Source: CAXMST01 sp963790085 (GTDB lineage: Bacteria; Actinomycetota; Thermoleophilia; Solirubrobacterales; 70-9). From it: a stretch of 64,000 nucleotides of DNA. The stretch spans positions 124,001 to 188,000 of the forward strand of contig CAWBNH010000001.1 in NCBI GenBank assembly GCA_963790085.1, written 5' to 3'. The notes under the pieces are model-generated. The model was given only the letters and a program-made list of their open reading frames with translations, was not told the DNA's origin and did not search any database. Position numbers and translations under genes: made by a program. This document shows, one piece after another, positions 26,219 to 35,257 of the stretch (its first letter is position 1; the number at the start of each line of letters is the position of its first letter).

Positions 26219-27571
26219 GTGTCGATTGTTCGCAGCTTCGGAAGCCTTGCCCTTGGCCTCCTGGCCCTGCTCGCCGCTGCGGCGGCGACCCCCCCGGCGG
26301 CGGGCGCAGCCGAGGGGACCACCTGGATCTGCAAGCCGGGCCAGGCCGATGACCTCTGCGCCGGCACGATCGCGGGCAACACCCTCCCCCCTCCCGGCGA
26401 GGCGGCCGAGCCCCTCGACTACAAGCGTCCGAAGGAGCCGCCCGTTGACTGCTTCTACCTCTACCCGACGCAGAGTGAGCAGTCCACTCCGAACTCGAAT
26501 CTCGACAAGGATCCACCGATCAGGCGCGTGGTCGTTCAGCAGGCGCGCATGTTCTCGACGGTCTGCGACGTCTACGCCCCGATGTACCGGCAGGTGACGT
26601 TCAACGGCGACCAGTCGGCACATAACCCGACGGTCGAGACCGCGTACAAGAGCGCCAGGTCGGCGTTCAAGGACTACCTGAAGAACTACAACGACGGACG
26701 CGGCTTCATCATGCTCGGCCACTCGCAGGGCTCCGCCCACACCGCGCGGCTGATCGCCGAGCTCGTCGACACCGACCGCAAGCTCCGCAAGCGCTTCGTC
26801 GGTGCGATCGCGCCCGGTGCCAACATCGCGGTCCCGATTCGCAAGCCGGTCGGGGGCCTGTTCGAGAAGGTGCCGGCATGCACCGAGGTCGGTGAGTACG
26901 GGTGCGTGATCGCCTTCTCAACCTACAGCGAGGCACCGCCGTCCAACTCGGCGTACGGACGGGTCGACAGCGGCTACTGGATCTACCCCCGGGAGCGCTT
27001 CAGCGCCGACTCCCACGAGGTGATCTGTACCGATCCCGCCCGCCTCGACGGCGGCAATGGGGGCCTGCTGCCGCTCGTCAACTTCGACTACCTGACGTCG
27101 ACCCCGGCGCAGGAGACCGAGTCGCCCTGGGCGAGCCAGCCCGACTACTACAGGGTCCAGTGCAAGCGCCAGGACGGGGCGCACTGGCTCGCCCTCTCGA
27201 AGCTGAACCTGGCGGGCGATGCCCGGCTGGACCTCGGAGCGCTCGTCGCGTCCGGCAGCAACTATCACGTGCCGGAGGTGAACCTGGCCGAGGGCAACCT
27301 GCTGCGGATCGCCGAGCTGCAGACGGGCGCCTACGCCAAGGCGAAGCTCAAGTCCCTGAAGGGCAAGCTGACCAAGCAGAAGAAGCGCCGCAAGGCGCTC
27401 CGCAAGAAGGCGAAGCGACTCGAGCAAGAGGCCCGCAAGGCCCCGTCCGCCCGGAAGAAGCGGGCCGCCCGGCGCAAGCTCAAGCGGACCCGCCGCCAGG
27501 CCAAGGCCGCCGGCAGGGAGATCAAGTCACTGCGCAAGCAGATCTCGGCCCTCGAACGGCAACTCGACTGA
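26219..27571 (+). CDS. secreted DUF3089 alpha/beta-hydrolase with basic coiled-coil tail
   Basis: 450 residues. The signal peptide is GSLALGLLALLAAAAATPPA. The family text VDCFYLYPTQSEQ, then a lipase elbow GFIMLGHSQGSAHTARLI (nucleophile Ser) identifies DUF3089. From about residue 370 the protein becomes a Lys/Arg-rich coiled coil (KLTKQKKRRKALRKKAKR), unusual for the family and perhaps a cell-wall or DNA-binding anchor. The GTG start follows AGAGAGGAG at a long spacing. Confidence 0.86.
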   Translation: MSIVRSFGSLALGLLALLAAAAATPPAAGAAEGTTWICKPGQADDLCAGTIAGNTLPPPGEAAEPLDYKRPKEPPVDCFYLYPTQSEQSTPNSNLDKDPPIRRVVVQQARMFSTVCDVYAPMYRQVTFNGDQSAHNPTVETAYKSARSAFKDYLKNYNDGRGFIMLGHSQGSAHTARLIAELVDTDRKLRKRFVGAIAPGANIAVPIRKPVGGLFEKVPACTEVGEYGCVIAFSTYSEAPPSNSAYGRVDSGYWIYPRERFSADSHEVICTDPARLDGGNGGLLPLVNFDYLTSTPAQETESPWASQPDYYRVQCKRQDGAHWLALSKLNLAGDARLDLGALVASGSNYHVPEVNLAEGNLLRIAELQTGAYAKAKLKSLKGKLTKQKKRRKALRKKAKRLEQEARKAPSARKKRAARRKLKRTRRQAKAAGREIKSLRKQISALERQLD

Positions 27572-27677
27572 GGGATCCGGGAGCCGGTCGCGGGGCGCTG
27601 GAACGTGGTGAGAGTCGCTGGCCCGCTTCACCCGTGAGCCACCCCGCTCATCGCGGACGCGAACCGGCCCGACGACC

Positions 27678-28283
27678 TCAACCTGCGCGCGGTTGAGGAC
27701 GCAGCACGGGAAGCAGTACCTCGCGCGCGAACCGTGCGACTGCGTAGGGGTCATCGGCGTCGACGAGACCATCGGGTGTGAGGACGAACGACAGCGCCAG
27801 CCTCGCCGTCGCCTCGGCTGCCCGGTCGAGGTCGATCGGCGCGATAGCCCCAGTGTCCTGCATGGTGGCCAGGCGCTCCGCGATGAGCGATCGGTAGAAC
27901 GCCAGGAACGGACCGCCGTCGACCGTCAGGACCGGAAGCAGAAGCTCAGGCTCGGTCCGTAGCAGACGTCCGAAGAGCGGGTGATCACGTACGAAGCGCA
28001 CGAGGAAGTTGAAGCTCCGCTCCAGGGCAACACCCGGGTCGGGTTCGCCCGCGAGAGCCTCGTCAAGCTCGACCATCGCCCGCTGGGCCTCGCGCTCGAC
28101 GACGAGGCGAACCAGATCCTCCTTGGTTCCGACCTGACGGTAAACGGTCACCCGCGAGAGCCCGGCTCTCCGGCCGACGTCCTCGACGCTCGACTTCCTG
28201 ATCCCTATCTCGGAGAACTGCTCGAGCGCAGCCCGCGCTATCCGCTCCGAGGTTGAAGCCACGGGTTGCACCCTAGACGTCAT
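27678..28283 (-). CDS. TetR-family transcriptional regulator
   Basis: 201 residues. The HTH is SSVEDVGRRAGLSRVTVYRQV (about residues 31-51). The C-terminal part (FVRDHPLFGRLLRTEPELLLP) is typical of the TetR_C group in actinobacteria. Divergent from a cytochrome P450 gene 91 bp away with an AT-richer inverted repeat between them, so it most likely controls that gene. Confidence 0.93.
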   Translation of the reverse strand: MTSRVQPVASTSERIARAALEQFSEIGIRKSSVEDVGRRAGLSRVTVYRQVGTKEDLVRLVVEREAQRAMVELDEALAGEPDPGVALERSFNFLVRFVRDHPLFGRLLRTEPELLLPVLTVDGGPFLAFYRSLIAERLATMQDTGAIAPIDLDRAAEATARLALSFVLTPDGLVDADDPYAVARFAREVLLPVLRPQPRAG

Positions 28284-28336
28284 TGCGAGCCGTCAGCGAA
28301 GACTCGGCAGCGCCGGCAATGCGGCAGAGTTCTGAC

Positions 28337-28368
28337 ACAACGCAACATTAGTTGTTAGGTTGTATCAT
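28337..28368. promoter_or_regulatory. TetR/P450 intergenic inverted repeat and P450 -10 box
   Basis: ACAAC-GCAAC-ATTA-GTTGT...GGTTGT forms an imperfect palindrome. TATCAT at 28363-28368 lies 6 nt before the P450 ATG, so a regulator bound here would block the start of a leaderless P450 mRNA. Confidence 0.5.
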
Positions 28369-28374
28369 TCTCCT

Positions 28375-29796
28375 ATGCCGATTGCGCCCGAGCTCTCACA
28401 GCTGCCCCGCCTGCGCCGGCCAGCCATGGTCAACGCGGCCGAGTACTGGCTGAACCTTCCCCGGCTCACCGAAAGACTGGGGGAACTCGGAGACCGGTTC
28501 GTCCTCACCATGCCCGGCACGGGTGCCTGGCTGTGTGTGACGAACCCCAAAGACGTTCAGGCCGTCTTCCGCGCACCAGCCGATACGGCCCATTTCGCGG
28601 AGGCGCTTCGGATGATCTCGCCACACGAACTCGTGCTCGGCGAGCAGCAACTCACGGCCCTGGACGGAGAAACGCACCTCGCCAAGCGGCGGATGCTGCT
28701 GCCTGCCTTCAACGCCCATGCCATGGAAAGGTACGAGCCGACGATCGAGGCGAAGGCGCACGAGATGGTCGCCCGGTGGCCCGTCGACGAACCTACCGAC
28801 GCGATCGACCATACCCAGCGGGTCACGCTCGAGATCATCATGGCGGCGATCTTCGGGGTGACCGACCCCGACCGGCTGAATCGACTGCGCGACGCGGTCC
28901 TCGCCCTTTCCCACGAACTGGGAACGAAGCGCTTCACTCTGCAGATGGCGATCTCAAACGCCCGCAACGACAACTTCCGCCGCTCGTTCCCGCGGATTGA
29001 ACGGCTCAAGGAAGCCGTGGACGCGATAGTCATGGAAGAGGTGGACCAGCGCCGGCAGAGCGGCGACCCCGGAGACAGCGACGTCCTCGCCAGCTTCCTC
29101 GCCGTGCGCGATGAAGACGGCCAACCGCTCGGTGACGGGGAGATCTGTGACCAGATGCGCCTCCTACTGATCGGCGGGCACGATACGACCGCCGCAACCA
29201 TCGCATGGGTGATTGAGCGCGTGATCCACAACCCCGAAGTCCTGACGCGCCTCGAGGAGACCGTGCGCGACGGCGACGACAGTTACCTCGACGCCGTGAT
29301 CCGCGAGACCCTGCGACTTCGTCCGCTCACGACCTTCACGGTGCGCCTTACGAAACAGCCGCTGGAGCTCGAGGGCCTGACCGTGCCGGCGGAGACCTTT
29401 GTCGTTCCGTACATCGCACTCGTCCATAGGCGCCCGGACATCTATCCAGACCCGCACGAGTTCCGGCCCGAGCGATTCCTCGGAGAGCGCCCCGGAACCT
29501 ACTCCTGGATCCCATTCGGCGGTGGGATGCGCCGGTGCATCGGCGCGTCGATGGCGCAACTCGAAGCCCGCGTCATCATGCGCGCCCTCATCCAGGAGCT
29601 CGATCTTGAGCCGACGCCACAGCCGTCCGAGAGGATGCGGCGCAAGTCGATCCTGATCGTCCCGGATTCCGGGGCGCGCGTCACCGCCAGCCGTCGCAGG
29701 GTCTCTGCGGACCGTGCCTTGTCAGGCGCCCGAATACCCCCTATTCGATCACTGCCAGAAAGTGAGACTCGAGGTCGATCCGGCCTACGTGGTTGA
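28375..29796 (+). CDS. cytochrome P450
   Basis: 473 residues. The I-helix oxygen-binding motif is LIGGHDTTAA (about 264-273), the ExxR motif is in RETLRLRP (about 310) and the haem-binding loop is FGGGMRRCIGAS with the axial Cys near 387. The substrate is unknown. It is followed by ~40 Arg/Ser-rich residues past the usual P450 end, which may be a read-through extension. No ferredoxin or reductase gene is adjacent. Probably controlled by the divergent TetR. Confidence 0.92.
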   Translation: MPIAPELSQLPRLRRPAMVNAAEYWLNLPRLTERLGELGDRFVLTMPGTGAWLCVTNPKDVQAVFRAPADTAHFAEALRMISPHELVLGEQQLTALDGETHLAKRRMLLPAFNAHAMERYEPTIEAKAHEMVARWPVDEPTDAIDHTQRVTLEIIMAAIFGVTDPDRLNRLRDAVLALSHELGTKRFTLQMAISNARNDNFRRSFPRIERLKEAVDAIVMEEVDQRRQSGDPGDSDVLASFLAVRDEDGQPLGDGEICDQMRLLLIGGHDTTAATIAWVIERVIHNPEVLTRLEETVRDGDDSYLDAVIRETLRLRPLTTFTVRLTKQPLELEGLTVPAETFVVPYIALVHRRPDIYPDPHEFRPERFLGERPGTYSWIPFGGGMRRCIGASMAQLEARVIMRALIQELDLEPTPQPSERMRRKSILIVPDSGARVTASRRRVSADRALSGARIPPIRSLPESETRGRSGLRG

Positions 29797-30233
29797 CGAG
29801 ATCGTACCCCTCGAGTTGGCCCGATCGGGGGGGACGTTCCGTGCGCGTCTGGCTCTGTGCCGAGCTGGCTACGGGGAGCAGGCGGCAATGCTCAACCGTT
29901 TGCTGTTCGATCTTTGAGGGGATGGCGGTTGGCCACTGGGCGAATGCAAGTGCCGAGGACGCGGCCGAGCGATTCAAGCCAGCGATCCGTTCTGTCGCGC
30001 ACCTCCAAGCGGAGCCGACGGGCGCTCCGGACGCGCTCGGGTTTCGGGCTCCTCCCGATGATCGGCCCCGTGCGTTGCCGGGTCACCGACGCAGAGTCGC
30101 CCCCGGCCACCTAGGCGACATTCTCAATCCGGAGCGGCCCCTCCACCCGAGCCACTCCCGCCGCCACAAGCCGAGCTAGCCCGACACACGCCTCGATAGT
30201 GTTGGCGCCCGTCAACGACTCGAGGAGCCGAGA
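29797..30233. other. 437-bp stretch without a recognisable gene
   Basis: Short open frames exist but none has protein-like text or a credible start. I see no RNA gene or repeat. GAGGAG just before 30234 is the ribosome-binding site of the sulfatase. Confidence 0.45.
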
Positions 30234-31724
30234 ATGCCCGCCAAAGACCAGCCGAACATCGTCGTGATCTGGGGGGATGACATTGGCATCTCGAATCTGA
30301 GCTGTTACTCCGCGGGCCTGATGGGCTACCGGACCCCGAACATCGATCGGATCGCCGAGGAGGGGGTCCGCTTCACCGACCACTACGGAGAGCAGAGCTG
30401 CACGGCCGGTCGAGCGGCGTTCATCACCGGTCAGAACCCCTACCGGACGGGACTCACCAAGGTCGGCATGCCCGGCGCCAAGATCGGCCTCAGCGACAAG
30501 GACCCGACCATCGCTCGCGCGCTCAAGAACCAGGGGTATGTGACCGGGCAGTTCGGCAAGAACCATCTCGGCGACCGCGATGAGTTCCTTCCCACCAACC
30601 ACGGCTTCGACGAGTTCTTCGGCAACCTCTACCACCTCAACGCCGAGGAGGAGCCGGAGCTCACGGACTATCCGACCGAGGAGGAGTTCCCCGGATTCCG
30701 CGAGCGCTTCGGACCTCGCGGTGTAATCCACAGTTGGGCCGACGGGCGCGTCGAGGACACCGGTCCGCTGACGAAGAAGCGGATGGAGACGATCGATGAC
30801 GAGGTGCTCGAGCACGCCCAGAGCTTCATCGAGAAGGCCGGGCAGGGCGATGCGCCGTTCTTCGTCTGGCTCAACACGACGCACATGCATTTCCGCACCC
30901 ACACCAAGCCCGAGAGCCGCGGCCAGGCTGGTCGGTGGCAGTCCGAGTACCACGACACGATGATCGATCACGACAAGGTCGTCGGCTCACTGCTCGATCA
31001 GCTCGATCAGCTCGGCCTGGCCGAGAACACGATCGTCCTCTACAGCACCGACAACGGGCCGCACATGAACTCCTGGCCAGACGCCGGCATGACTCCTTTC
31101 CGCAACGAGAAGAACTCCAACTGGGAGGGCGCCTACCGAGTCCCGGCCATGGTCAGGTGGCCGGCCGCCATTCCCGGCGGACGAGTGCTGAACGGCATCG
31201 TCAGCCATAACGACTGGTTCGTGACGTTGCTCGCGGCGGCGGGTGATCCCGACATCGGCGATCGGCTGCGGGAGGGCAGCGAGCTCGACGGGCACGAGTA
31301 CAGGGTCCATCTCGACGGTCACAACCAACTCGACTACCTGACCGGGGAGGCCGAGGACTCTCCGCGTCAGCACTTCTTCTACGTCTCCGACGACGGCGAT
31401 CTGACAGCGCTGCGATTTCAGAACTGGAAGATCGTGTTCATGGAGCAGCGGGCGACGGGGACGCTTCAGGTCTGGGCCGAGCCGTACGTGCCGTTGCGCG
31501 TGCCAAAGGTCTTCAATCTCAGGACTGATCCCTACGAGCGGGCCGACATCACGTCGAACACCTACTACGACTGGCTGCTCGACCACGCCTGGGTCCTGGT
31601 GCCTGCCCAGGCGTACGTCGCGAGGATGCTGGAGACGTTCAGGGACTTCCCGCCGCGCCAGGAGCCCGCGAGCTTCACGATCGGGGACATCATGGACAAG
31701 CTCACCTCAGGGGTTACGAGCTGA
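30234..31724 (+). CDS. arylsulfatase-family sulfatase
   Basis: 496 residues. The N-terminal metal pair is in VIWGDDIG (Asp15, Asp16). The sulfatase signature is C56-T-A-G-R60, where Cys56 would be converted to formylglycine. Further family motifs are GKNHLGDRDEF and STDNGPH. It cleaves sulfate esters. No signal peptide is visible, so it appears cytosolic. The gene for its probable activator (formylglycine-generating enzyme) starts 38 nt downstream. Confidence 0.95.
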   Translation: MPAKDQPNIVVIWGDDIGISNLSCYSAGLMGYRTPNIDRIAEEGVRFTDHYGEQSCTAGRAAFITGQNPYRTGLTKVGMPGAKIGLSDKDPTIARALKNQGYVTGQFGKNHLGDRDEFLPTNHGFDEFFGNLYHLNAEEEPELTDYPTEEEFPGFRERFGPRGVIHSWADGRVEDTGPLTKKRMETIDDEVLEHAQSFIEKAGQGDAPFFVWLNTTHMHFRTHTKPESRGQAGRWQSEYHDTMIDHDKVVGSLLDQLDQLGLAENTIVLYSTDNGPHMNSWPDAGMTPFRNEKNSNWEGAYRVPAMVRWPAAIPGGRVLNGIVSHNDWFVTLLAAAGDPDIGDRLREGSELDGHEYRVHLDGHNQLDYLTGEAEDSPRQHFFYVSDDGDLTALRFQNWKIVFMEQRATGTLQVWAEPYVPLRVPKVFNLRTDPYERADITSNTYYDWLLDHAWVLVPAQAYVARMLETFRDFPPRQEPASFTIGDIMDKLTSGVTS

Positions 31725-31762
31725 CCGACACCGTCTCCACGTCGGTCGCACCCGCCCCGGAA

Positions 31763-32707
31763 ATGGCCTGGGTGCCGGGCGGCGAGTTCCTGATGGGGTC
31801 GGAAGAGTTCGAGCCGGAGGAGACACCGGTGCACCGCGTCCGCGTGGACGGCTTCTGGATCGACAGTTGCGCCGTCACGAATCTCGACTTCCAGCGCTTC
31901 GTCGCCGAGACCGACTACGTGACCGTTGCGGAGCGGCCGCTGGACCCCGCGGACTTCCCGGGGGCGCCGGCGGAGAACCTCGTTCCGGGCTCGCTGGTCT
32001 TCACGCCGACGCCGGGGCCGGTCGATCTCCGTCACATCAGTCAGTGGTGGACGTGGACCCCGGGCGCCTGCTGGCGGCACCCTGAGGGTCCGGCCGGCTC
32101 GATCTCCGATCGCCTCGACCACCCGGTGGTGCAGATCGCGTTCGAGGACGCGACCGCCTACGCGAAGTGGGCCGGCAAGGAGCTGCCGACCGAAGCCGAG
32201 TGGGAACGTGCCGCGCGCGGAGGCGTAGACGGGCTCGCATACGCGTGGGGCGATGAGGCGACCCCGCAAGGCAGGCGTCTGGCGAAGTTCTTCGAGGGCG
32301 ACTTCCCCTGGCGCAACGCACCGCGTGACGGATACCCGCGGACCGTCCCCGTCAAGTCCTTCCCGCCCAACCCCTTCGGCCTTTACGAGATCACCGGCAA
32401 CACCTGGGAGTGGACTGTTGACTGGTATGTGGAGCGCCACCCGGCCGATTCAGACGAGACCTGCTGCATCCCCAGGAACCCGCGGGTGATTGACCCGCAG
32501 GCAAGCCTGGACCCGGGCCAACCGCAGTTCCAGATCCCGCGCAAGGTGATCAAGGGCGGCTCCCACCTCTGCGCCGACAGCTACTGCCAGCGCTACCGGC
32601 CGGCGGCCCGCCGGCCACAGATGGTGGACACGGGCATGAGCCACATCGGCTTCCGCTGCGTCGTACGACCGACGACCGCAGAGCCAACCGGCCCTCACTC
32701 GAACTGA
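31763..32707 (+). CDS. formylglycine-generating enzyme (SUMF1/FGE family)
   Basis: 314 residues. It begins MAWVPGGEFLMGS, has the family cores ELPTEAEWERAARGG and GLYEITGNTWEWTVDWY, and keeps both catalytic Cys in GGSHLCADSYC (Cys270 and Cys275, five apart as in characterised FGEs). It oxidises the sulfatase Cys to formylglycine using oxygen and copper. In an operon with the sulfatase, its likely substrate. The frame is open 13 codons upstream without a canonical start, so an earlier coupled start is possible. Confidence 0.93.
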   Translation: MAWVPGGEFLMGSEEFEPEETPVHRVRVDGFWIDSCAVTNLDFQRFVAETDYVTVAERPLDPADFPGAPAENLVPGSLVFTPTPGPVDLRHISQWWTWTPGACWRHPEGPAGSISDRLDHPVVQIAFEDATAYAKWAGKELPTEAEWERAARGGVDGLAYAWGDEATPQGRRLAKFFEGDFPWRNAPRDGYPRTVPVKSFPPNPFGLYEITGNTWEWTVDWYVERHPADSDETCCIPRNPRVIDPQASLDPGQPQFQIPRKVIKGGSHLCADSYCQRYRPAARRPQMVDTGMSHIGFRCVVRPTTAEPTGPHSN

Positions 32708-32797
32708 CGCCCCGCCTGCACCCCGCTCACCATCCGACCGGGCTTGGGCCGATCGACCATACCTTCGCGCGGTCGGGGGCTGGCTCGGCGCCAGTCG

Positions 32798-32881
32798 TTA
32801 GGCGCTGAGCCGGCCGACGACGCGCTCGGCGTCCGCCTGCTCCAGGTACCTAGGGGCGTCGTAGAGCTCGAACGCCTCCTG
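32798..32881 (-). pseudogene. C-terminal fragment of an iron-containing alcohol dehydrogenase
   Basis: 27 codons ending in TAA read QEAFELYDAPRYLEQADAER then VVGRLSA. The same positions of the intact gene at 12578-13798 read EEAFDLYGVPKYMEQEDAER then VVGRLRA. Nothing of the enzyme upstream of this tail remains. Confidence 0.75.
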
Positions 32882-33215
32882 CCTCCAGGAGGTCCTCGAA
32901 ATGGGGCTCCCCTGGCTCGAGCAGGCGCTTGACAACCGCATGAACAAGGCGCTGAGAAGGAGAGAAGAAGCGACGATCGAGGTGGTAGCCGTCTCCTCGC
33001 AGCGGGAGCAAATGGCAGCCGCCTCGGTAGGGCTTCAGCCTGATCTTCTTCCTGCCCTTACCGTCCCGCCCGCAGGTCCTCTTTCGCCCGGACCACCAAG
33101 TCCCGGACGCGAGTGACGACGTCGAGCGCTGCGCGATCGTGAGCAAGGGCGGCAGTCGGACCGCGCTTGCCGTCAGCGGAGCATGGCCCCCCGGTTGCCG
33201 AAGCCACTCCGGAAG
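32882..33215. other. non-coding or decayed stretch beside the ADH fragment
   Basis: A minus-strand frame reads pieces such as KIRLKPYRGGCHLLPLRGDG and RFFSPSQRLVHAVVK, which look like a decayed basic protein, but I cannot identify it and there is no credible start. Confidence 0.3.
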
Positions 33216-33983
33216 CTAGACGACGTCGCGTCGCTGCACCGACAGCAGGCCGATCGCGGCCGGGACGAGAGCCCATGCGGCAAGAACGAGGATGGCCGCG
33301 AGCGCACCGGCCTGGCTCTCCACTCCGGCGGCCTCCGGTTCGACCCCGGACAGGGCTACGGCCAGCGCCGACGGCACCCAGGAGCTGGCGTCGCTGATCA
33401 GCTGCACGATCAGCGGCGGGGCGATGATCAGCGCAACGACGGCACCGGTGACGGCCCCACCGGTGTTGCGCACGATCGCGCCGATCCCGGCTCCCAGCAC
33501 GGCACCGGCGGCCCCGGCGAAGGATGCGGCTGCGAGCACGCGAGCCACGTCGCCGGCAGGGACCATGAATCCGAACTCAGTCGTCGGCAATGCCAAGGCC
33601 ACCGCCGCTGCGGTCAATGCCGCACCGACCAGTCCGAGGACCGCTCCCCCGATCGCCACCGCGACAAGCTGGGCGAGCACGGCCCGCTCGCGGCGCGGCG
33701 AGCTCAAGAACGTCGGGATCACCGTGCCGTGACCGTACTCGCGGGCGACCGCGATCGCGCCGAACAGCCCGGCGATCACCGTGGCGTTCGCGGCGAAGGC
33801 GATCAGCGACTGCTGGTCCGCGGCGGTTGAGATGAAGGTCTTGGTGCCGTCGAAATCGGTTCCCCACACAACGGCGAAGGCGTTGATCGCACTGATGCCA
33901 GCGAGCACGGCGAGAAAAGCCCAGGGCATCTTCGTCGTGGTGAGCTTGCGGAGCTCCGCGCGAACGAGGCGTGTCCAGGTCAT
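33216..33983 (-). CDS. ABC-2-type transporter permease
   Basis: 255 residues from MTWTRLVRAELRKLTTTKMP. About six hydrophobic helices, beginning WAFLAVLAGISAINAFAVVW. The AREYGHGTVIPTFLSSPRR segment is the amphipathic element typical of ABC-2 permeases. Its ATG overlaps the ATPase stop (ATGA), so the pair is co-translated. Together they form an exporter of unknown substrate, perhaps a drug or lipid. Confidence 0.88.
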   Translation of the reverse strand: MTWTRLVRAELRKLTTTKMPWAFLAVLAGISAINAFAVVWGTDFDGTKTFISTAADQQSLIAFAANATVIAGLFGAIAVAREYGHGTVIPTFLSSPRRERAVLAQLVAVAIGGAVLGLVGAALTAAAVALALPTTEFGFMVPAGDVARVLAAASFAGAAGAVLGAGIGAIVRNTGGAVTGAVVALIIAPPLIVQLISDASSWVPSALAVALSGVEPEAAGVESQAGALAAILVLAAWALVPAAIGLLSVQRRDVV

Positions 33984-34966
33984 GGCTGAGCCTCCGGCTC
34001 GGTGTCGGCAGCCTGGGGCTGGTCGGTGCCGCCGGTCCATTGCAGGAACCGCTCCTCGAGCGATCCGGCGTGTGGCGACAGCTCCTGGAGGGGGATCCCG
34101 GCATCGAAGGCCCGCTGGCCGATCTCTGCGATCGGCATGCCGCGAACTACGAGCCCGTCGCCCTCGTGCTCCACAGCTGCGCCTTCGGCCCCGAGCAGCT
34201 CCTGCAAGCGGGGTGCCGAGGATGCCCGGACAAGCGTGGCCTCCTCCTGCAGCTCGCTCAGCGGCCCGGCAGTGACCAGACGGCCACGGTTCAACACGAC
34301 GAGGTCATCGGCGAGCAGCTCGACTTCGGAGAGCAGATGGCTCGAGACGAGCACCGTGTGGCCCTCGGCGGCCCGAGCCCGCAGCAGGTCCCGCATCTCG
34401 TGGATGCCCTGTGGGTCCAGTCCATTGGCCGGCTCGTCGAGGATCAAGACCGGTGGGTCACCCAGAAGCGCTCCGGCAAACCCAAGTCGCTGTCGCATAC
34501 CCAGCGAGTAGGCACCGACCCGACGGTTGGCCGCATCTCCGAGGCCGACGAGCTCGAGCACCTCGTCCACCCGGCCAAGGTCGATCCCATCGGCATCGGC
34601 CAGGATCCGCAGGTGGTTGCGCCCGCTGCGACCCGGATGGAACGCGTTGGACTCCAAGAGGGCGCCGACGATCGAGGCGGGGTCGGGCAGGTCCCGATAG
34701 CGATGCCCGCCGATCGTTGCCCGACCGCCGTCACTCGATGCGAGGTCGAGCATGATCTTCATCGTCGTCGACTTCCCCGACCCGTTTGGCCCGAGGAAGC
34801 CGGTCACCCGTCCGGGGCCGGCGATGAACGACAGGTCACTCACCACGGTGTGCTCGCCGTAGCGCTTCGTGAGGTGCTCGACCTCGATCGCGAAAGCCCC
34901 ATCTCCATTTGCGGCAAGCCGATCGCGGGGATTGTCCGCTCCTCGGTCGACAGCCTCCCTGACCAT
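33980..34966 (-). CDS. ABC transporter ATP-binding protein
   Basis: 328 residues. Walker A is GPNGSGKST, the signature is YSLGMRQRLGFAGALLG (degenerate LSGGQ), Walker B is VLILDEPANGLDP and the switch His is in VLVSSHLLSE. A ~20-residue N-terminal extension precedes the usual VEHLTKRYG start. Couples ATP hydrolysis to the permease at 33216. Confidence 0.95.
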   Translation of the reverse strand: MVREAVDRGADNPRDRLAANGDGAFAIEVEHLTKRYGEHTVVSDLSFIAGPGRVTGFLGPNGSGKSTTMKIMLDLASSDGGRATIGGHRYRDLPDPASIVGALLESNAFHPGRSGRNHLRILADADGIDLGRVDEVLELVGLGDAANRRVGAYSLGMRQRLGFAGALLGDPPVLILDEPANGLDPQGIHEMRDLLRARAAEGHTVLVSSHLLSEVELLADDLVVLNRGRLVTAGPLSELQEEATLVRASSAPRLQELLGAEGAAVEHEGDGLVVRGMPIAEIGQRAFDAGIPLQELSPHAGSLEERFLQWTGGTDQPQAADTEPEAQP

Positions 34967-35063
34967 GGATCGCAGTCTTTCAGGCGAGACGTCCTAGTGA
35001 CCTTCCAGCGTCTCAAGGGCGCGGCGGGGTCCTTCGTCCCGGTCGAAGGCCCGGCAGCGCAAC

Positions 35064-35255
35064 TCAGTGGTACTGGTGCACAAGCGCGTGACCCATGCCG
35101 CGCTTGAGCAGTTCACGGTCGGCGAGGAAGGCAAAGGGGACGGCAATCGCAAAGCCGCCAAGCATCGCCTTCCACATCAGCCCGGCGACGGCCGCTTTGC
35201 GTACCGACTGCCTGGCTCGTGGGGGCCAGGGGGCGAAGCAGAGTACTGCCCGATT
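35064..35255 (-). pseudogene. C-terminal remnant resembling DUF4396-type membrane protein
   Basis: A minus-strand frame ending in TGA reads KAAVAGLMWKAMLGGFAIAV, then FAFLADRELLKRGMGHALVHQYH in two overlapping parts. One hydrophobic helix followed by R-G-x-G-H-A-x-V-H-x-Y-H is what I recall at the end of DUF4396-type proteins. The upstream part is absent, so this is a decayed tail or a very small membrane protein starting at ATG 35177. Family assignment from memory only. Confidence 0.4.
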
Positions 35256-35257
35256 CC

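Noticed and set aside
32850..33146. A 98-codon minus-strand gene
   Set aside because: Starts of the frame look random and it overlaps the ADH relic; protein-like pieces could not be assigned.
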